Assembly: GCF_004320525.1 (NCBI RefSeq)
Contig: NZ_SIHX01000007.1
Location: forward strand, 62,001-126,000
From: Arthrobacter sp. S39
GTDB taxonomy: Bacteria > Actinomycetota > Actinomycetes > Actinomycetales > Micrococcaceae
DNA length: 64,000 nucleotides
Reading direction: 5' to 3'
Shown here: piece by piece, positions 43,318 through 51,336 of the stretch
Layout of the letters: each line of letters starts with the position of its first letter
Numbering within the stretch: position 1 is the stretch's first letter
Translations under genes and position numbers: made by a program
Notes under the pieces: model-generated
The model's input: only the letters and a program-made list of their open reading frames with translations
What the model was told of the DNA's origin: nothing
The model's database searches: none

Positions 43318-44679
43318 CTAGGCCGCCCGCTGCCGCCACAGCAGGGTCACACCGAATGCGACGGCGCTGAGCACCAGCATGGCAATCACCATGAGTCCCC
43401 AGCTGGCCTGGTCCACACCGCCGCCGGCGAATACGCCGATGAGCACCGTGGCGGTGATGGCGCCCACGTAGCGGCAGGTCTGGTAGATCCCGGCCGCCAC
43501 ACCGCGCTCCTGCGGCCTGACGGAAAGGAACATGCCCTGGTTGGTGGCGATCCCCACCGTCCCGTACGGGATGCCCATCAGGGTGGTGAGTGCCAGGACC
43601 AGGGGGATGGCAAGTGATCCGGTGAGCAGCCACATCAGCGCGGCCACCAGGGTGAGAAGTACGACGCCGGCAATCAGCACGCGCCTGACGCCGAATTTGC
43701 CCATGGCCCGGACAGCCCACGGCGTGGCCAGCACGGAGGTCGCCGCCAGCGGCAGCATCAGCAGCCCCACCAGCGCGGGGTCATAGCCGCCGGCTTCCTG
43801 CAGCAGCTGCGGCAGGCCGAAAAACACAAAGTAGTACACGCTGCTGAACACGGCGAACCCCAGGTAGACCAGCATCAGGGGCCGGTTCCGGCCGAGCAGC
43901 CGCAGGTCCAGGAACGGCGGGTTGAAGCGGAGTTCACGCCACACAAAAAGCGCGGCGATGGCAGTGCCGGCGCCGAGCATCCACCAGCGGTAGCCCGGGG
44001 CTACGTCCAGCAGCGCCATCATGACCAGCAGGAGCGAACCGACGAAGCCCGCAATCCCGGGAATGTCCGAATCCTTGACCAGCTGGGCCAGGCTCCCCCG
44101 TTCCCGGACGCCGTCGGCCGGGGCCACCTTCCGCACGATGAAGAGGGCTGCAAGGGCAAGGGGTACGTTGACCAGGAACAACGCCTCCCAGCCGACCTGG
44201 CCCACCAGCAGGCCGCCGGCTACGGGCCCCACCGCCGCGGCGGAGGTGTTTGCCATCTGGATCCGGCCGAGCGGCCGCGAGGATTCCGTCCCCGCCCGCT
44301 GCGCGATGGCTCCGATCATCACCACCGCGCTGGGGTAGGCCGTGGCGGTACCCAGCGCCATCACGGCACGGTCAACGCAGAGCAGCGCGAAATTGGGCGA
44401 GAACGGGGCGAGCGCGCACGTGACGGCCACGGTGCCCATGCCCAACATGAACATCCGCCGTGGCCCGAACCGGTCAGCCAGCCTGCCCATCAAGGGCTGC
44501 CCGGCGGCGGAGGCGAGATAGAAGGATGTGATCACCCAGGTGACGGTGGCGACGTCAAGCCCGAAGTCCGCACGCAGGACCACCAGTGCGACGGCGATCA
44601 TGGAGGAGTTCAGCGGGTTCAGCGCGGTGCCGAGGCTCAGGCCTGCCACCGCCAGACCGGTCCGGGGTTTGTTGCTCAC
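43318..44679 (-). CDS. MFS drug/metabolite exporter (DHA2-like)
   Basis: This 453-residue major facilitator has roughly 14 spans. MSNKPRTGLAVAGLSLGTAL then NPLNSSMIAVALVVL is the first span, and GQPLMGRLADRFGPRRMFML is the conserved loop between TM2 and TM3. The proton-antiporter motif C region reads NTSAAAVGPVAGGLLVGQVG and WEALFLVNVPL. It is probably a proton-driven exporter of drugs or small metabolites. It is transcribed alone; 99 bases separate it from the divergent DUF7793-like gene. Confidence 0.92.
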   Translation of the reverse strand: MSNKPRTGLAVAGLSLGTALNPLNSSMIAVALVVLRADFGLDVATVTWVITSFYLASAAGQPLMGRLADRFGPRRMFMLGMGTVAVTCALAPFSPNFALLCVDRAVMALGTATAYPSAVVMIGAIAQRAGTESSRPLGRIQMANTSAAAVGPVAGGLLVGQVGWEALFLVNVPLALAALFIVRKVAPADGVRERGSLAQLVKDSDIPGIAGFVGSLLLVMMALLDVAPGYRWWMLGAGTAIAALFVWRELRFNPPFLDLRLLGRNRPLMLVYLGFAVFSSVYYFVFFGLPQLLQEAGGYDPALVGLLMLPLAATSVLATPWAVRAMGKFGVRRVLIAGVVLLTLVAALMWLLTGSLAIPLVLALTTLMGIPYGTVGIATNQGMFLSVRPQERGVAAGIYQTCRYVGAITATVLIGVFAGGGVDQASWGLMVIAMLVLSAVAFGVTLLWRQRAA

Positions 44680-44778
44680 GGAAACAGTCTGGCGTAAAGG
44701 CCTTTCAATCTGCGATTTTTGTGACCGGGGCCGCGGCGAGGACTAGTATGTGCTCAACTGAGACTCCTGGGGGCAGCA

Positions 44779-45159
44779 GTGGAACCGATCACGGTAAAAG
44801 GCGGCAAAGGCACGGTAGACCTCGAGGATGACAGGTACATCCACCTGGTCTGGAACCGCAGTGTCCGGATCGAGGAAGTGGATGCCCAGGAGGCCATGGC
44901 AGCAGTCAACGTTGTTGCCGACGGCAGCGAGTATCCGATGCTGGTTGATATGGCCACCACCGAGTCCGTGAGCCGCCAGGCCCGGGCCGTGTTCTCCATC
45001 CCGTGCGCCGCGTCAAGGATCGCACTGCTGGGCTCCAGTCCGGTTGACCGCGTGCTCGCCAACTTCTTCCTCAGCCTGCACGTCCCGCCCTGCCCCACCC
45101 GCTTCTTCACGTCCCGGGACGATGCCATGGCCTGGCTGCTGGAAACGCCAGCTGCATAG
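44779..45159 (+). CDS. STAS-like protein (DUF7793 type)
   Basis: This 126-residue cytosolic protein with a SpoIIAA/STAS-like pattern contains TVDLEDDRYIHLVWNRSVRI, PMLVDMATTESVSRQARAVF and IALLGSSPVDRVLANFFLSL, ending FFTSRDDAMAWLLETPAA. These proteins are common in Arthrobacter genomes and have no established role. No phosphorylatable DxS motif typical of anti-sigma antagonists is evident beyond DMATTES. It stands alone. Confidence 0.72.
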   Translation: MEPITVKGGKGTVDLEDDRYIHLVWNRSVRIEEVDAQEAMAAVNVVADGSEYPMLVDMATTESVSRQARAVFSIPCAASRIALLGSSPVDRVLANFFLSLHVPPCPTRFFTSRDDAMAWLLETPAA

Positions 45160-45191
45160 GCTGGGAATCACAGACCCTTTGCGAGGATTCC

Positions 45192-45545
45192 CTACGCCCG
45201 GGCGCGGGGCGCCAGTGCGTCGTTCAGGAATTCCAAGTGCGCAGGAGCAATGGGCGCGGTGTCGCCGGCGTATTCAGGGTTCTTGGTGATGTATTTCTTG
45301 ATGAACGGGCACACCGGCACGATCCGGAAGCCAGCGTCGACGGTCTCATCCAGCGCCACGGCAGCGAGCTTGCCCGCAAGGCCTTGCCCGCCGTACTCCT
45401 CATTAATCACCGTGTGGTAGAAAATCCGCTGCGGCGACGTGCCGCCGTCGTAATCCTTGTACGCCGCCTTGCCGATCACATTGCCGGCCACCAGCACCTC
45501 AAAGCGTTCACGGTCAGGGTTGTGCTGGATAGTGACGTCATTCAT
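45192..45545 (-). CDS. Small GNAT-fold acetyltransferase (YjdJ/Gtl-like)
   Basis: This 117-residue short GNAT protein of the COG2388 type contains IQHNPDRERFEVLVAGNVIG, YHTVINEEYGGQGLAGKLAA (acetyl-CoA loop) and RIVPVCPFIKKYITKNPEYA. The last segment with its Cys and Tyr is the family signature. Substrate unknown. It begins at ATG 45545 with GGAGATC upstream. A second stop in the same direction follows 73 bases after the serine-hydrolase gene. Confidence 0.88.
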   Translation of the reverse strand: MNDVTIQHNPDRERFEVLVAGNVIGKAAYKDYDGGTSPQRIFYHTVINEEYGGQGLAGKLAAVALDETVDAGFRIVPVCPFIKKYITKNPEYAGDTAPIAPAHLEFLNDALAPRARA

Positions 45546-45617
45546 CGAAGATCTCCTCGGTTTTTCGGCTTCTGGTACAGCCTAACCTCGGAACCCCTCG
45601 CCCTATTTCGTGGACGT

Positions 45618-46808
45618 CTAGCAGGCCAGGTTCAGCGCATCCACGGCAGCTTTGACCATCTCGACCGACTGCGGGTCATCGAATCCAATCAGGTCAGGCT
45701 TCGGCGCGCGTGCCACGGCCATGGCAATCTGCCGGGATCCGTCGGCGCTGATCAGGGCGAGCGCTGCGTAGCCCCGCACCACCCCGACATTGCCGAAGTA
45801 GTCGTTGTTTGAGCACGAGTCGTACTGCCTGACAACACCGAGGCCGTACTGTTCGAACTTCGGATGGTGCATCTCTGCCACGCTTTGGCGGGTCAGCAGG
45901 TCGCCCTTCTGCAGGGCGGCGAAAAAGGCGTTGAGTTCGGGAACAGTGGAAATCATGCCGGTGTCGGCGGACCCCACGTGGAACGGGCTGAGCGTGTTGT
46001 CCACCCGTTCGCCTCCGTCCGTCCGGGTGTAGCCGTGGACCATCCGTTGCGGGCCCGGCTCATCCCCCGTCATCAGGGTGTCTTTCAGCCCCAGGGGCTC
46101 CACCGTATCGTCGTGAACGACCGCTCCGATATCCTTGCCACGCAGCTTCTCGACGAGCAGCGCCAGCGCCGAATAGTTGGTGTTGGAGTAGTTGTAAAGG
46201 CTGCCCGATCCTCCGGTCCATCGGACGGCGGCGATGGCAGCCAGCCGCTCTTTATGGCTCATGCGCTGGTCCCCTGCGTTGCCCATCCCATGCAGGGCGT
46301 CCCAATAGTGGGGCATCCCGGACCGGTGGCTGAGCAGGCTGCGGATGGTGATGGGTCCGGGCGGCTTGACGACGCTCTCGAAGTCCGGCAGGTATTCCTG
46401 GATGGGGTCATCCAGCTGGACTTTGCCTTCCTCCACCAGCTTCATGACGGACACAGCCACCATGGACATGGTGATATCTCCAATATGAGTCTGGTCGGTC
46501 AGCTGCACCGTTTCATTGGTGTCGAGGTTCCGGACCCCCTCGGCCGAGGCCCATTCCCCCACCCGGGACTTGACCTGGATGATGACGGCGGTCGCTCCCC
46601 CGTCGCGCAGTTCCTGGCTGTACTTTTCCATAACGGCGGCGAAGGCCGGTACTGCCCGTTCCGACGTTGTGGCCGTGGGCGACTGGACGGTGGGGGTCTG
46701 CTCGGGCGGGTCCGGGGCGCTGGTGCAGCCAGCGAGCGAAGCCACCAGCACAGCAGCGAGAGCGGCCGCGAGGCGGAAGGCGCTGAAACCATCAACGGCT
46801 GCCTGCAT
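45618..46808 (-). CDS. Lipoprotein serine-hydrolase/beta-lactamase class C homologue lacking its Ser and Lys
   Basis: This 396-residue exported lipoprotein begins MQAAVDGFSAFRLAAALAAV, with lipobox SLAGCTSA and a Pro/Thr-rich linker. The beta-lactamase/PBP4-like fold then follows. The expected SxxK, as in IGSxTKS, reads THIGDITMSMVAVSVMKL: the nucleophile position is Asp111 and the lysine is Met114. The codons GAT and ATG are clear. The Tyr motif (LYNYSNTNYSALALL) and the third motif (HVGSADTGMIST) are kept. It is therefore either a binding or inactive homologue, or uses other chemistry. Start ATG 46808 follows GAAGGGACATGG; a longer frame extends further upstream without a signal sequence at its N-terminus. 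Confidence 0.88.
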   Translation of the reverse strand: MQAAVDGFSAFRLAAALAAVLVASLAGCTSAPDPPEQTPTVQSPTATTSERAVPAFAAVMEKYSQELRDGGATAVIIQVKSRVGEWASAEGVRNLDTNETVQLTDQTHIGDITMSMVAVSVMKLVEEGKVQLDDPIQEYLPDFESVVKPPGPITIRSLLSHRSGMPHYWDALHGMGNAGDQRMSHKERLAAIAAVRWTGGSGSLYNYSNTNYSALALLVEKLRGKDIGAVVHDDTVEPLGLKDTLMTGDEPGPQRMVHGYTRTDGGERVDNTLSPFHVGSADTGMISTVPELNAFFAALQKGDLLTRQSVAEMHHPKFEQYGLGVVRQYDSCSNNDYFGNVGVVRGYAALALISADGSRQIAMAVARAPKPDLIGFDDPQSVEMVKAAVDALNLAC

Positions 46809-47016
46809 CCCATGTCCCTTCAAGGGGCCGGTCAGCAACTGGACTCCCGAGAGACCGCCAGCAGCACCGGCACCTCCGATATTCCTCAAGGCCGGAAGGG
46901 GTGTCAAGGACCAGCGGCAGCCCGGTGACTTACGCCGCCAGCCCTTGTAGTGTCGTGGGCACGGGGCAACGAGTCCTGCCGCCTGACACCAGCGAACCAG
47001 CAACCAAGGAGAGAAG

Positions 47017-47346
47017 ATGGCCGTCAACGACGACGAAGCACAGATCCTGGACCAGTGGACCCAGCGGCTGACCCAGGCCCTGCAGATCCTGGACCTGGAG
47101 GTGGACCAGGAGCTGCTCCTTGATCTGGCACGGAAGTCCGCCGGTTCGGTGATCCACGCGGCGGCGCCTGTGACCACGTTCCTGGTGGGCTACGCGGCCG
47201 GGCTTGCGGCCGGCAACGGCAGCGCCGGGTCCAAGGAGGCGTCCACTGCGGCAGTTGCCCAGGCGGCCGACGTCGCGTCCCGGCTGTGCGACGACGGGCA
47301 CGACGGCGGCCCGGCAGCTACCGGGTGGGCGGACACGGCGCAGTAG
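47017..47346 (+). CDS. DUF6457 protein (molybdenum-associated)
   Basis: This 109-residue helical protein contains DEAQILDQWTQRLTQALQIL, LLLDLARKSAGSVIHAAAPV and TTFLVGYAAGLAAG, which is the DUF6457 pattern. In actinobacteria this domain occurs alone or fused to molybdenum-cofactor proteins such as MobA, and here it converges with a molybdopterin oxidoreductase gene. A role in molybdenum cofactor handling is likely but unproven. AAGGAGAAG lies just before ATG 47017. Confidence 0.82.
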   Translation: MAVNDDEAQILDQWTQRLTQALQILDLEVDQELLLDLARKSAGSVIHAAAPVTTFLVGYAAGLAAGNGSAGSKEASTAAVAQAADVASRLCDDGHDGGPAATGWADTAQ

Positions 47347-47373
47347 GGGAAGCCTGGCTTCCATCAGCGGTTC

Positions 47374-47417
47374 TGGCCCGCTTGAGCGGTGCTGGCCCGC
47401 ACAGCTCAAGCGGGCCA
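47374..47417. terminator. Bidirectional hairpin terminator
   Basis: TGGCCCGCTTGAGC (47374-47387) and GCTCAAGCGGGCCA (47404-47417) are perfect 14-base arms. The 16-base loop itself contains a further TGGCCCGC copy. It lies between the convergent DUF6457 and FdhF/YdeP genes. Confidence 0.75.
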
Positions 47418-47444
47418 GGGCCGCCCATGCCGGCAGGAGGCGGG

Positions 47445-49772
47445 CTATCCCGCAGCCGTTGGCTCCTCAACGAACGCCATAACCCGCTCCAGCCTGACGA
47501 TCACAGCCTTGGACACGGGCGTCTGGCTGCCCTCGGCCACGCTGTCCAGCGGCACCAGGACGTTGGCTTCGGGATAGTACGCCGCCGCGCAGCCACGGGC
47601 CGTGGGGTAGGACACCAGCCGGAAATTCCGCAGCACCCGTTCCACGTTGTCCGCGTACACGCCGTGGACATCCACGTGCTGCCCGTCGGCCAGGCCCAGT
47701 TCGGCCAGGTCCTCGGGGCTGACAAACACCACGTCGCGGCCCTTCCTGATGCCGCGGTAGCGGTCGTTGTGGCCGTAGATGGTGGTGTTGAACTGGTCGT
47801 GCGAGCGCATGCTCTGCAGGATCAGGGTCCCGGCGGGCCGCTCCACGTGTTCCAGTTCGTTGACCGTCAGCATGGCCTTGCCGGTGGGTGTGTTGAAGGT
47901 CCGCGAATCCCGCGGGCCATTCGGCATCACAAAGCCGCCGTCCTGCCGGATCTTCCGGTTGTAGTCCTCGCAGCCCGCCACCACGTGGGAGATGTGCTCA
48001 CGGACGAGGTCGTAGTCCTTTTCGAAACCCGCCCAGTCGGCGTGGACCGAGTCCGCCAGCACGTGCCGGGCCAGCCTGCTGACGATGGCCACCTCTGACA
48101 GCAGTCCGGGCGCTACCGGGTCCACGGTCCCGTGGGAGGCGTGCACGGCGCAGACGGTGTCCTCAACCGAAACGAACTGCGGCCCGGTTTCCTGGAGGTC
48201 GATTTCGGTGCGGCCCAGAGTGGGCAGGATCAAAGCTTCGGCGCCGGTGACTGTGTGCGAGCGGTTGAGCTTGGTGGAAATCTGCACCGAAAGCTCCGTG
48301 TTCTCCATGGCCGCGAAGGCAGCGTGGGTGTCCGAAATGGCTCCCACGAAGTTGCCGCCGAGTCCCACAAAAACCCGGATTCCGCCGTCGCGCATTTGCC
48401 TGACGGTTTCCACGGCGTCCACGCCGTGTTCCCGGGGCGGATCGAAGCTGAATTCCTTGCCGAGCGAGTCCAGGAAGGCCGGCGGCATCTGCTCCCAGAT
48501 GCCCATGGTCCGGTCGCCCTGGACGTTGCTGTGGCCGCGGATGGGCGAGGCGCCGGCACCGGGCTTGCCGATGTTGCCGCGGAGCAGCAGCAGGTTGATG
48601 ATCTCCTTGATGGTGGCCACGCCCTTTTTGTGCTGCGTGATGCCCATGGCCCAGGTGATGATCACCTTGTCCGCCCGCAGGTACCGGTCGGCGAGCTCGT
48701 CGATCTCCTCGACCCGCAGCCCGGTGGCCTCCAGCACGGCGGCTTCATCCAGGCCGGCCAGGTGCGCCTTCAGGTCCTCCAGCCCCTCGCAGTGCTCCTC
48801 CAGGAATGCGCGGTCCAAAACAGTGCCCGGGGCCGCTGCCTCGGCGTCCAGGACGCGCTTGGAGACGGCCTGCAGGAGCGCCATGTCGCCGCCGATCCGT
48901 ACTTGCATGAACTGGTCCGCCAGGTTGGTGCCGCGGCCGATGATCCCCTTGACCGTCTGCGGGTTCTTGTAGCGCATCAGTCCGGCCTCCGGCAGCGGAT
49001 TCACCGCCACAATGCTGGCCCCGGCCTCCTTGGCCTCCTCCAGCGCCGTCAGCATCCGGGGGTGGTTGGTGCCCGGGTTCTGGCCCATGATGATGATCAG
49101 GTCGGCCTTGGCGAAGTCGTCGTAGGAGATAGTGGCCTTGCCGATGCCGATGGTCTGCCCCATCGCCCAGCCCGAGGATTCGTGGCACATGTTGGAACAG
49201 TCCGGCAGGTTGTTGGTCCCGTACGCGCGGACGAACAGCTGGTAGAGAAACGCGGCCTCGTTGGAGGTCCGGCCGCTGGTGTAGAACGTGGCCTGGTCCG
49301 GGCTGGCGAGGCCCTTGAGCCTGTCAGCGGCGATAGTGAACGCCTGCTCCCAGCTGACAGGACGGTAATGGTCCTCCCCCGCCGGCTTGTACACGGGCTC
49401 AGTGAGGCGCCCCTGCATCCCCAGCCAGTATTCGGACCGTTCGCGCAGTTCGCTGACCGGGTGTTCGGCCCAGAACCCGGAACCGATCACCACCGGCGTC
49501 GCTTCCCATGTGACCGCCTTGGCCCCGTTTTCGCAGAATTCGAAGGTCTTGCGGTGGCCGGGGTCCGGCCACGCGCAGCTCATGCAGTCGAAGCCGTCCT
49601 TCTGGTTCAGCGCCAGCAGTGTTTTCCCCGTCCGGCCCACTCCCATGTGCTTCAGGGCCGGCTGCATGGAGTGGTACACGCCGGGGACGCCCGCCGCCCA
49701 CGTCTTGGGATGGCCGCTGACCTCGATGCCGGACTCGTCGGCCTCTTCCACTTTCGGGTTCTTGCGCGTCAC
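47445..49772 (-). CDS. FdhF/YdeP-family molybdopterin oxidoreductase
   Basis: This 775-residue cytosolic member of the DMSO-reductase superfamily, YdeP branch, has a CMSCAWPDPGHRKTFEFC cysteine cluster near residue 60, which can bind an Fe-S centre. PDCSNMCHESSGWAMGQTIG is at the usual metal-ligand region. QNPGTNHPRMLTALEEA, GASPIRGHSNVQGDRTMGIW and the molydopterin-binding C-terminal domain (GLADGQHVDVHG) follow. The start is GTG 49772 after AAGGAGAATG; no Tat leader is present. YdeP-type proteins are linked to formate or acid-stress metabolism, but the substrate is not settled. The only molybdenum-associated partner in the window is DUF6457. Confidence 0.93.
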   Translation of the reverse strand: MTRKNPKVEEADESGIEVSGHPKTWAAGVPGVYHSMQPALKHMGVGRTGKTLLALNQKDGFDCMSCAWPDPGHRKTFEFCENGAKAVTWEATPVVIGSGFWAEHPVSELRERSEYWLGMQGRLTEPVYKPAGEDHYRPVSWEQAFTIAADRLKGLASPDQATFYTSGRTSNEAAFLYQLFVRAYGTNNLPDCSNMCHESSGWAMGQTIGIGKATISYDDFAKADLIIIMGQNPGTNHPRMLTALEEAKEAGASIVAVNPLPEAGLMRYKNPQTVKGIIGRGTNLADQFMQVRIGGDMALLQAVSKRVLDAEAAAPGTVLDRAFLEEHCEGLEDLKAHLAGLDEAAVLEATGLRVEEIDELADRYLRADKVIITWAMGITQHKKGVATIKEIINLLLLRGNIGKPGAGASPIRGHSNVQGDRTMGIWEQMPPAFLDSLGKEFSFDPPREHGVDAVETVRQMRDGGIRVFVGLGGNFVGAISDTHAAFAAMENTELSVQISTKLNRSHTVTGAEALILPTLGRTEIDLQETGPQFVSVEDTVCAVHASHGTVDPVAPGLLSEVAIVSRLARHVLADSVHADWAGFEKDYDLVREHISHVVAGCEDYNRKIRQDGGFVMPNGPRDSRTFNTPTGKAMLTVNELEHVERPAGTLILQSMRSHDQFNTTIYGHNDRYRGIRKGRDVVFVSPEDLAELGLADGQHVDVHGVYADNVERVLRNFRLVSYPTARGCAAAYYPEANVLVPLDSVAEGSQTPVSKAVIVRLERVMAFVEEPTAAG

Positions 49773-49997
49773 GCTGCATTCTCCTTGTTCCTGCGGAGAC
49801 CGACAACGCGCCGACTTCATCGGCGGACCGGTCACTTTCCACAGTTATTCAGGGGGCGGGGTAAGTCAAGGAGCCCACCTGCCTCGCGGTGCGGTTCACC
49901 GCGTACGACGGCGGCACGTCCGGTCGCGCGGCCGTCGCACCTGCCGCTGCAGCCGGTTTAGGTAGGCTGGAGGAGACTCCGACGAAAGGCCCCCAAC

Positions 49998-51194
49998 GTG
50001 GAAGTTTCCTCCATTGTCTGGACCCTGACCATCGCGGGAATTGTTGGCTTGCTGGCCTTCGATTTCTTCTTCCATGTACGGAAAGCCCACACGCCGTCGC
50101 TGAAGGAGTCGGCCATCTGGTCCTCCATCTACGTGGGAATCGCGCTCCTCTTTGGGCTTGGCGTACTGGTGCTCGGCGGCAGCACCATGGGCACCGAATA
50201 CTTCGCGGGCTACGTCACCGAGAAGGCGTTGTCCGTGGACAACCTGTTTGTGTTCCTCATCATCATGGCCAGCTTCCGGGTTCCCCGGGCGGACCAGCAG
50301 AAGGTGCTGCTGTTCGGCATCGTCTTCTCGCTCATCGCCCGCACAGCCTTTATCTTCCTCGGCGCTGCCCTGATCAACAGCTTCGCCTGGGTGTTCTACA
50401 TCTTCGGCCTGATCCTGCTGATCACCGCCGGCAACCTGCTTAAGCCGGACAACCACGACGAAGAATCGGAAGGCCTGGTGGTGCGGCTCGCCAAGAAGTT
50501 CCTGCCGGCGTCGGAACATTACGACGGCGACAAACTGTTCACGATGGAGAACGGCAAACGCGTCCTTACCCCGATGCTCCTGGTGATGGTGGCCATCGGC
50601 GGCACGGACATCCTCTTCGCGCTGGACTCCATCCCCGCAATCTTTGGCCTGACCCAGAACGTGTACATCGTGTTCACGGCCACGGCGTTCTCCCTGATGG
50701 GCCTGCGCCAGCTGTTCTTCCTCATCGACGGCCTGCTGGACCGCCTGATCTTCCTCTCCTACGGGCTCGCGGCGATCCTGGGCTTCATCGGCGTGAAGCT
50801 CATCCTGCACGCGCTGCATGAAAACAACCTGCCGTTCGTCAACGACGGCCAGCACGTCAACGTGGTGGAAGTCAGCACCGGGGTTTCCCTCACCGTGATC
50901 CTGGGCGTCCTGGTGGTCACCGTCCTGGCGTCCATCTTCAGCCCCAAGGGCAAGGCGAAGAACGCGGTGTCCGGGGCCAAGCGCCACGCCACCGATTACC
51001 TGGACCTCAACTACGAGACGGACATGGCGGAGCGGGACAAAATCTTCGCCAAGATGGTCCGGGAGGAAGACCAGATCCGCAAGCTACCCGAGAAGTACAA
51101 GCGGCTCATCCGCAACGAGACCGAGTTCCTGCAGCTGCTCCGCAATGCCCATGCCGAGCACGATAAGGCCCAGGTGCGGGCAGCGGAGGGATAA
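49998..51194 (+). CDS. TerC-family membrane protein
   Basis: This 398-residue integral membrane protein has about nine spans and the paired TerC acidic motifs: EKALSVDNLFVFLIIMASF and GGTDILFALDSIPAIFGLTQ. The C-terminal 90 residues are cytosolic and charged. Family members export manganese or act in metal resistance and protein metallation. GGCTGGAGGAG lies 20 bases before GTG 49998. The gap upstream of it (49773-49997) is G+C-rich, and I cannot identify a yybP-ykoY manganese riboswitch in it. A type C palindrome follows the stop codon. Confidence 0.93.
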   Translation: MEVSSIVWTLTIAGIVGLLAFDFFFHVRKAHTPSLKESAIWSSIYVGIALLFGLGVLVLGGSTMGTEYFAGYVTEKALSVDNLFVFLIIMASFRVPRADQQKVLLFGIVFSLIARTAFIFLGAALINSFAWVFYIFGLILLITAGNLLKPDNHDEESEGLVVRLAKKFLPASEHYDGDKLFTMENGKRVLTPMLLVMVAIGGTDILFALDSIPAIFGLTQNVYIVFTATAFSLMGLRQLFFLIDGLLDRLIFLSYGLAAILGFIGVKLILHALHENNLPFVNDGQHVNVVEVSTGVSLTVILGVLVVTVLASIFSPKGKAKNAVSGAKRHATDYLDLNYETDMAERDKIFAKMVREEDQIRKLPEKYKRLIRNETEFLQLLRNAHAEHDKAQVRAAEG

Positions 51195-51195
51195 A

Positions 51196-51260
51196 GCAAC
51201 GCGGGGTCACTTAAAGCCCTCCCGGAGGCCTCGGCCGGGCGTCAAGTGACCCCGCGTTGT
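51196..51260. repeat. Long-arm palindromic repeat (type C), second copy
   Basis: CAACGCGGGGTCACTT (51197-51212) and its complement (51244-51259) enclose a 31-base loop that differs in sequence from the loop at 24713-24743. It starts 2 bases after the TerC stop codon and lies between two genes on the same strand. Loop length and arm core are conserved between the two copies. Confidence 0.85.
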
Positions 51261-51336
51261 CAGCCCCTCTTGCTAGATTCAAACCAAGGCCAGGGGAACC
51301 GTCCTCCGGCCAAGGCCAGTCAATGGGGAGGCCCCC

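Noticed and set aside
49773..49997. Possible yybP-ykoY manganese riboswitch before TerC
   Set aside because: TerC genes often carry one, but I could not find its conserved core in this G+C-rich gap.
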